A stretch of 18,246 bases of DNA from Clostridiales bacterium (lineage in GTDB: Bacteria; Bacillota; Clostridia; Christensenellales; Aristaeellaceae), in assembly GCA_004556985.1 (NCBI GenBank), contig SFFC01000037.1:1-18246 (forward strand), given 5' to 3'. The position numbers and the translations under genes are program-made. The notes beneath the pieces were generated by a model. The model ran no database searches, was not told the origin of the DNA, and was given only the letters and a program-made list of their open reading frames with translations. This document shows, in pieces, positions 14,969 to 18,246 of the stretch. Position 1 is the first letter of the stretch; the number at the start of each line of letters is the position of its first letter.

Positions 14969-14995
14969 TGCGAAGGACGGCTGATTTCTGCGTCC

Positions 14996-15024
14996 ATTGT
15001 ACCACGTCCGCCAACGCGGTTCAA
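14996..15024 (-). promoter_or_regulatory. Sigma-A type promoter of cupin gene
   Basis: Minus strand TTGAAC (15019-15024) and TACAAT (14996-15001), spacer exactly 17 bases, about 70 bases before the ATG. Confidence 0.8.
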
Positions 15025-15069
15025 GCCGGAAGCAGATGAACTGCAGGAGGAGACAGGCTGCCGGGGCAC

Positions 15070-15106
15070 AAAAAAAGAACCCATGCCCGGTCAGGAACAT
15101 GGATTC
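15070..15106 (-). terminator. Rho-independent terminator after tRNA-Asn
   Basis: Minus strand GAATCCATG pairs with CATGGGTTC (9 bp, one G-U) around a 12-base loop and runs into seven T. It begins 3 bases after the tRNA CCA end. Confidence 0.9.
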
Positions 15107-15109
15107 ATT

Positions 15110-15184
<75 letters not shown>

Positions 15185-15211
15185 ATGCATCTGTTTTTCA
15201 AGAACAGGGTT

Positions 15212-15240
15212 ATTATACCTCCGTTTTTCTCCGCTGTCAA
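15212..15240 (-). promoter_or_regulatory. Perfect consensus promoter of tRNA-Asn
   Basis: Minus strand TTGACA (15235-15240) and TATAAT (15212-15217) with a 17-base spacer: an exact sigma-A consensus match, 27 bases upstream of the tRNA. Confidence 0.95.
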
Positions 15241-15301
15241 GGCCTGTTTGAAGTTTTTTTGCATTCTCCGTCCAATTTCTGAAAAGGGCCGCGCGGGCTG
15301 C

Positions 15302-16435
15302 TCAGCGTTCGCGCGGCTCGTCGGTTTCTTCCTTCTTCTCCTCCTGCGGGGGCAGGTGCTGCATCAGCAGGTCATAGTAGGCCTCTGCCATCTCGCAGAG
15401 GTATTCCGGCTTCTTCGTCATGTCGCCGGATTCCGCCAGGCAGCCTGCCGCGCACATCGAGCAAACGTGGCGCTTTGCGCAGGTGCGGCAGCCCGAGTAA
15501 ATCCGCAGCTTGTCTGTCTCCGCGACGATGGTCTTCCATGCCTCGGCAAAGCTGTGGTCAAGCAGGCTGACCTTCGGCTCTGGCATCATGCCGCAGGACA
15601 GCAGGTCGCCGTTCCAGGCCATCCAGAAGCCGCTGCGGCCCGCGCGGCAGGTGATCGTGTCGTCCTTGCGCGGCTCGAAGCGTTCCGTGCGCTCCTTCGC
15701 CAGCTTGGCCTCATATTCAAGCTGCTTTTCGCCGTAGCGGTAGAGAATCCAGTCGTGCTTGGCCTGCGCCGCCTGTTTGGGTGAAAGGCGCTCAAAGCGC
15801 TCGTTCTCCCGGCGCATGGGCGGGAACATGTAGGCCGCCGCCTCCAGCGCCACATGCTTCTGATGCGCAAGCTCACAGCCGTAGCGGAGCTGGCTGACGT
15901 TATCCGGCGTGATCGAATAATTCAGGCGGTAGGGCACCTTGCGCGCCTCAAGCAGCTCGAGCGCCCGCATCAGCTGCGTATGCCCGTGCGGATTGCCGCA
16001 AAGACGCGCATAGCTCTCGTCGCTGTCGCCGTAGAGCGTGATATTCAGCCTGCGGCACGGGCGCGCAGCCAGAAAATCCGCCATGTCCTCGTCAATCAGC
16101 GTGCCGTTGGTGTTGATCGTGATGAAGAAGCCCATGCTGGTCAGCTCGCTGTACAGCCGCCGGAACTCGGGATAGAAGAGCGGCTCGCCGCCCGTCAGCA
16201 GCAGGAAGACGACGCCCGCCGCCTTCGCCTCCCTCGCGATGCGCAGCCATTCGTCGCAGGAGAGCATCCGCCCCTGCTTCTTCATCTCCTCCGGGTTTTG
16301 GCGGATGAAGCACATCTTGCAGTTCATGTTGCAAAGCGGAAGCAGCTCCATGCTCCCGCCCAGCGGAATGCGCGCAAAATACGCCTTGTCCGCGATTCTC
16401 GATTCGGCCGGGGAAATCAGATCGTACAGTTGCAT
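15302..16435 (-). CDS. Radical SAM/SPASM peptide maturase
   Basis: Predicted radical S-adenosylmethionine enzyme that installs a carbon-centred crosslink or other change in a peptide. The 377-residue product has the [4Fe-4S]-SAM motif CNMNCKMC (Cys35, 39, 42), the GGEP motif at 82-85, and a C-terminal SPASM region: Cys263-x12-Gly-x4-Cys281, then Cys316, 319, 325, 328, 332 and 347, fitting CX2CX5C-type auxiliary cluster binding. A charged tail ends the protein. Start is the ATG at 16435, 10 bases after GGAGG; it overlaps the kinase gene by 19 bases, so the two are probably translated together. Sulfatase maturases share this layout, but the PqqD-like and precursor-like neighbours favour a RiPP maturase. 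Exact reaction unknown. I see no convincing terminator between its stop and the tRNA promoter. Confidence 0.9.
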   Translation of the reverse strand: MQLYDLISPAESRIADKAYFARIPLGGSMELLPLCNMNCKMCFIRQNPEEMKKQGRMLSCDEWLRIAREAKAAGVVFLLLTGGEPLFYPEFRRLYSELTSMGFFITINTNGTLIDEDMADFLAARPCRRLNITLYGDSDESYARLCGNPHGHTQLMRALELLEARKVPYRLNYSITPDNVSQLRYGCELAHQKHVALEAAAYMFPPMRRENERFERLSPKQAAQAKHDWILYRYGEKQLEYEAKLAKERTERFEPRKDDTITCRAGRSGFWMAWNGDLLSCGMMPEPKVSLLDHSFAEAWKTIVAETDKLRIYSGCRTCAKRHVCSMCAAGCLAESGDMTKKPEYLCEMAEAYYDLLMQHLPPQEEKKEETDEPRER

Positions 16436-17298
16436 AGGTTTCGTTCCTCCAGATACCGGCGCAGCGTGTGGCAGGCCTCGTCGTTCATCGTGCAATGCTG
16501 GCAGACGACCTCGACGCCTGTCACCAGCTCACCCACCAGATTGAGCGCGCGGCTAATGCTGTCCGCGTCCCAGGTGTTGACCGTGCATTCGCTGTACACG
16601 GCCGTGAGCCGCTTCATCGGGCGGAGCGGCTCGATCGTATCCTCCGGACTTTGGCGCACGACGACAATCGCGGCGATTGGGTAATCCTCGTTCTCGCATT
16701 CCTCCGCGCTGCCGTGGAAGGGGTAGCCGCAGGCGTACCACGTTCCCCCGCGCTTTTGAACGATCGCCTTGTCGCCGTTGATGATGCGCCCCGGGGTCAG
16801 CTTTTCCCAGAGCTTGGCCTGCGTCGTCTTGCCTGTGCCGCTGGGCGCGCTGAAGAGGATCGCCTTGCCGCCGATCATCAGGTAGCTGCAATGGAGAACG
16901 AGGGCGTCCGCCTCGAGCAGAAAGCGCTCCATGTGTACGAGATTCCAGAGGCGGATATTGGGGTTTTGCCAGATCGAATGCGCGTTGACGAAGTCGATCG
17001 TCACGCCGCCATCCCGGCAGACGGAGCGCGCGTAGACGGGCCAGCCCGCCAAAAACGTCGCCGTATAGACGCGCACCTCATTGCCCTCCGCGTCCCGGCC
17101 GACGCGCAGGCCATCCTCGCGGTAGAGCTCCTCCTCCGTCCATTCGGGCAGCGCCTCCGCGCAGTGCAGCGTCACCCGGACGCGCCGGCGGAAGGGCTCG
17201 CCCTGCCAGCGGAAGCGTTCCTCCTCCGGCTTCCAGCGCAGCGGCAGCTCCGAATCCAGATCAAACAGGGTTTCCCCGATCAGCATGTGCCCGGTCAC
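16417..17298 (-). CDS. HPr-kinase-like P-loop protein of a RiPP cluster
   Basis: A 293-residue cytoplasmic protein. The N-terminal half (1-130) is beta-rich without known motifs. The C-terminal half carries a P-loop, FSAPSGTGKTTQAKLW with Lys157-Thr158, then INGDKAIV (about 173-180, in the place of the HPr kinase acidic motif) and GYPFHGSAE (191-199), a layout typical of HPr kinase/PEP-carboxykinase-like proteins found beside PqqD-like and radical SAM genes. Related kinases in some lasso peptide clusters phosphorylate the peptide's C-terminal serine; whether this one does is unknown. It is not the housekeeping HprK, since the CBS-like N-domain and HPrK signature loop are not seen. Start is GTG at 17298, 4 bases after GGAGG, which lies right behind the terminator's U-run. 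The C-terminal region has many Cys (266, 269, 276, 289, 291). Confidence 0.78.
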   Translation of the reverse strand: MTGHMLIGETLFDLDSELPLRWKPEEERFRWQGEPFRRRVRVTLHCAEALPEWTEEELYREDGLRVGRDAEGNEVRVYTATFLAGWPVYARSVCRDGGVTIDFVNAHSIWQNPNIRLWNLVHMERFLLEADALVLHCSYLMIGGKAILFSAPSGTGKTTQAKLWEKLTPGRIINGDKAIVQKRGGTWYACGYPFHGSAEECENEDYPIAAIVVVRQSPEDTIEPLRPMKRLTAVYSECTVNTWDADSISRALNLVGELVTGVEVVCQHCTMNDEACHTLRRYLEERNLCNCTI

Positions 17299-17309
17299 AG
17301 TGCCTCCTC

Positions 17310-17350
17310 AAAAAAACTGCCTGCCTTCTGTGTTCGCACAGAAAACAGGC
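17310..17350 (-). terminator. Intrinsic terminator/attenuator between precursor and kinase genes
   Basis: Minus strand GCCTGTTTTCTGTG pairs along its whole length with CACAGAAGGCAGGC (14 bp, two G-U) around a CGAA tetraloop, then AG and seven T. The kinase ribosome site GGAGG follows immediately. Most transcripts should end here, leaving read-through for the enzymes. Confidence 0.92.
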
Positions 17351-17375
17351 GGTCAATCGTTTCTACATTTGACTG

Positions 17376-17798
17376 TCAAAAGCTACTAGTCATGTTTTTA
17401 ACAATTTCAGGCGTTGCCTCACCATAATGATCGTGGTTACCCCAAATTACCAAGTATGCGCCCGGATCATAAATCGTTACGCTTTTTCCAGTATTAGGAT
17501 TATTAATCGTAGATTTCAATGCTGTAGCAATTTCACTCGGTGTGAGGGTCTTGCTATCATTTCCCGCTCCCTCTTTCACATCCTCTACTTCTACATAACC
17601 AAACGCATTCGGTTGATATTGACAACCATCCGTTCCTGACGCAAAAAGATAGTCTGTCGTTTTTCCCTGACGACCGCAGGTAATAGCTTGAGCAACCCAA
17701 GACGTGCTCGTCGTTCCATCCCACTCCCGATTACACGCCGCCACCGCAATGCTCGGAATGAAATTCTCCACATACAGCTCCGGCTTGCTATACACCAT
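17376..17798 (-). CDS. Putative modified-peptide precursor (RiPP-like), unrecognised
   Basis: A 140-residue protein I cannot assign to a characterised family. It starts MVYSKPELYVENF, then PSIAVAAC; short proteins opening with K-P-E-L-Y-x-E-x-F and A-x-x-C are, as I recall, frequent in gut clostridia. Cys are at 22, 41 and 59. The middle is polar (T, S, G, N, D), and the C-terminal part contains YLVIWGNHDHYGE and ends MTSSF. There is no signal peptide, membrane helix or enzyme motif; the GNHD string is not a phosphoesterase fold. ATG at 17798 has AAGGAGG 8 bases upstream, the best site in the cluster. GC falls from about 62% in the first codons (17701-17760) to about 44% over 17401-17700, unlike the neighbours. 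Placement between PqqD-like and kinase genes, followed by a terminator, is typical of a RiPP precursor. Confidence 0.6.
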   Translation of the reverse strand: MVYSKPELYVENFIPSIAVAACNREWDGTTSTSWVAQAITCGRQGKTTDYLFASGTDGCQYQPNAFGYVEVEDVKEGAGNDSKTLTPSEIATALKSTINNPNTGKSVTIYDPGAYLVIWGNHDHYGEATPEIVKNMTSSF

Positions 17799-17839
17799 AT
17801 TCAAGACCTCCTTAGAGTCTAACGTCGTTTGAACCCCTC

Positions 17840-18166
17840 TTACCCCTCGCGAACAACCAGCCCGCCGGCCTCCGCCTTTTGTAAAAAACCGCTCACATCT
17901 TCGGCGATCTCGGCCTCCTGCTTTCCGCAGGCCGCCGCGAGCTGCGCCGTCAGTTGGGCCTTTGTTTGCGGCCCCCCGGCGAGGAGCTTCCAGAGGAAAG
18001 CGCCCGTCTCGCTGAAGGTGACCATGCCGTTGAGGCGCTTGGTCTGTTCCCCGACGGGAACGGCGATGATCTCGCCGACGACCTCCCGGGTGACAAACCC
18101 GGGGTTGGCGCAGTAGCAGGCTTCGCTCTCCGCCTGCGCGCCGGGAGATTGAAACATCTCTTCCAA
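17840..18166 (-). CDS. PqqD-like RiPP recognition element protein
   Basis: Small (108 residues) winged-helix-type protein expected to bind the precursor's leader and present it to the radical SAM enzyme. The PqqD pattern is visible: the VTREVVGEIIAVPVGE strand pair (about 25-40), RLNGMVTFSETGAFLWKLL (about 44-62, the hallmark N-x-T/G-xxLW helix), a T-K-A-Q-L-T-A-Q-L helix, and a C-terminal helix EDVSGFLQKAEAGGLV. Start is TTG at 18166, with AGGAGG 5 bases upstream; an in-frame ATG at 18157 is less well placed. The stop lies 41 bases before the precursor ATG, so both are on one transcript. It is a free-standing protein, not fused to the maturase. Confidence 0.85.
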   Translation of the reverse strand: MEEMFQSPGAQAESEACYCANPGFVTREVVGEIIAVPVGEQTKRLNGMVTFSETGAFLWKLLAGGPQTKAQLTAQLAAACGKQEAEIAEDVSGFLQKAEAGGLVVREG

Positions 18167-18223
18167 GGTTCCCTCCTCCTCATGCGCTGGGCACGAACCG
18201 AACGCCCCGTCTCCATAAAGTAC

Positions 18224-18246
18224 AGAATATACGGAAGATATATTCT
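18224..18246. repeat. AT-rich inverted repeat at the right edge, possible operator
   Basis: AGAATATA-CGGAAGA-TATATTCT: a perfect 8+8 inverted repeat with a 7-base centre, about 58 bases before the PqqD-like start. It is AT-rich in a GC-rich setting, and touches the window end, so it may extend further or be part of the cluster promoter. No clear -35/-10 pair can be placed with the bases available. Confidence 0.45.

Noticed and set aside
14927..15100. N-terminal extension of the cupin gene to 15100
   Set aside because: The extension crosses the gene's own promoter, leader palindrome and the tRNA terminator; the ATG at 14926 has a good ribosome site.
17420..17440. GNHD string in the precursor, similar to the metallophosphoesterase motif
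   Set aside because: No other phosphoesterase motifs (GDxH, GDxx, GHxH) are present, so this is chance similarity.

Overview
The window looks like the chromosome of a high-GC, Gram-positive Bacillota, most likely a gut-type clostridium. The pointers are a division/wall (dcw) segment with mraZ, an FtsL-like gene and a SpoVD-type PBP with PASTA domains, GerMN-domain envelope proteins, a DacF-type carboxypeptidase, many TTG/GTG starts with strong AGGAGG ribosome sites, and clear sigma-A promoters. The species cannot be named from this sequence. Most genes are on the minus strand; only a CAP-domain protein and dacF are on the plus strand.

Layout from left to right. (1) 1-4568: dcw operon, minus strand, transcribed mraZ, ftsL-like, spoVD/ftsI, murE (runs off the left edge). 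Its promoter has 10-bp MraZ repeats inside and next to the -35/-10 spacer. rsmH (mraW), normally second in this operon, is absent. (2) 4570-5942: a strong hairpin, a metallophosphoesterase with its terminator, and a zinc-ribbon protein. (3) 5943-6805: a divergent control region with palindromes, then a secreted CAP/SCP protein on the plus strand with its terminator. (4) 6806-12578: a minus-strand operon of an OmpR-type response regulator, its histidine kinase, two GerMN-domain proteins and holA (DNA polymerase III delta). The regulator resembles WalR, and the GerMN genes sit where yycH/yycI would be in Bacillus. (5) 12868-14383: dacF, divergent from the regulator, with terminators. (6) 14384-15240: a small cupin gene and tRNA-Asn(GUU), each with its own promoter.

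(7) 15302-18246 is the most interesting part: a compact minus-strand cluster that looks like a peptide-modification (RiPP) system. In transcription order it holds a PqqD-like recognition protein, a 140-residue putative precursor, an intrinsic terminator, an HPr-kinase-like P-loop protein, and a radical SAM/SPASM maturase whose start overlaps the kinase gene. The precursor has a GC-rich leader like its neighbours but a much more AT-rich remainder (about 44% G+C counted over 17401-17700). This suggests a core exchanged or evolving separately. The terminator directly after the precursor would allow much more precursor than enzyme. No protease or exporter is visible; they may lie past the right edge or elsewhere.

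Regions 1, 4 and 5 fit together as cell-wall synthesis, remodelling and its control: a WalR-like regulator, a WalR-box-like repeat upstream of mraZ, and dacF divergent from the regulator. This link is an inference.
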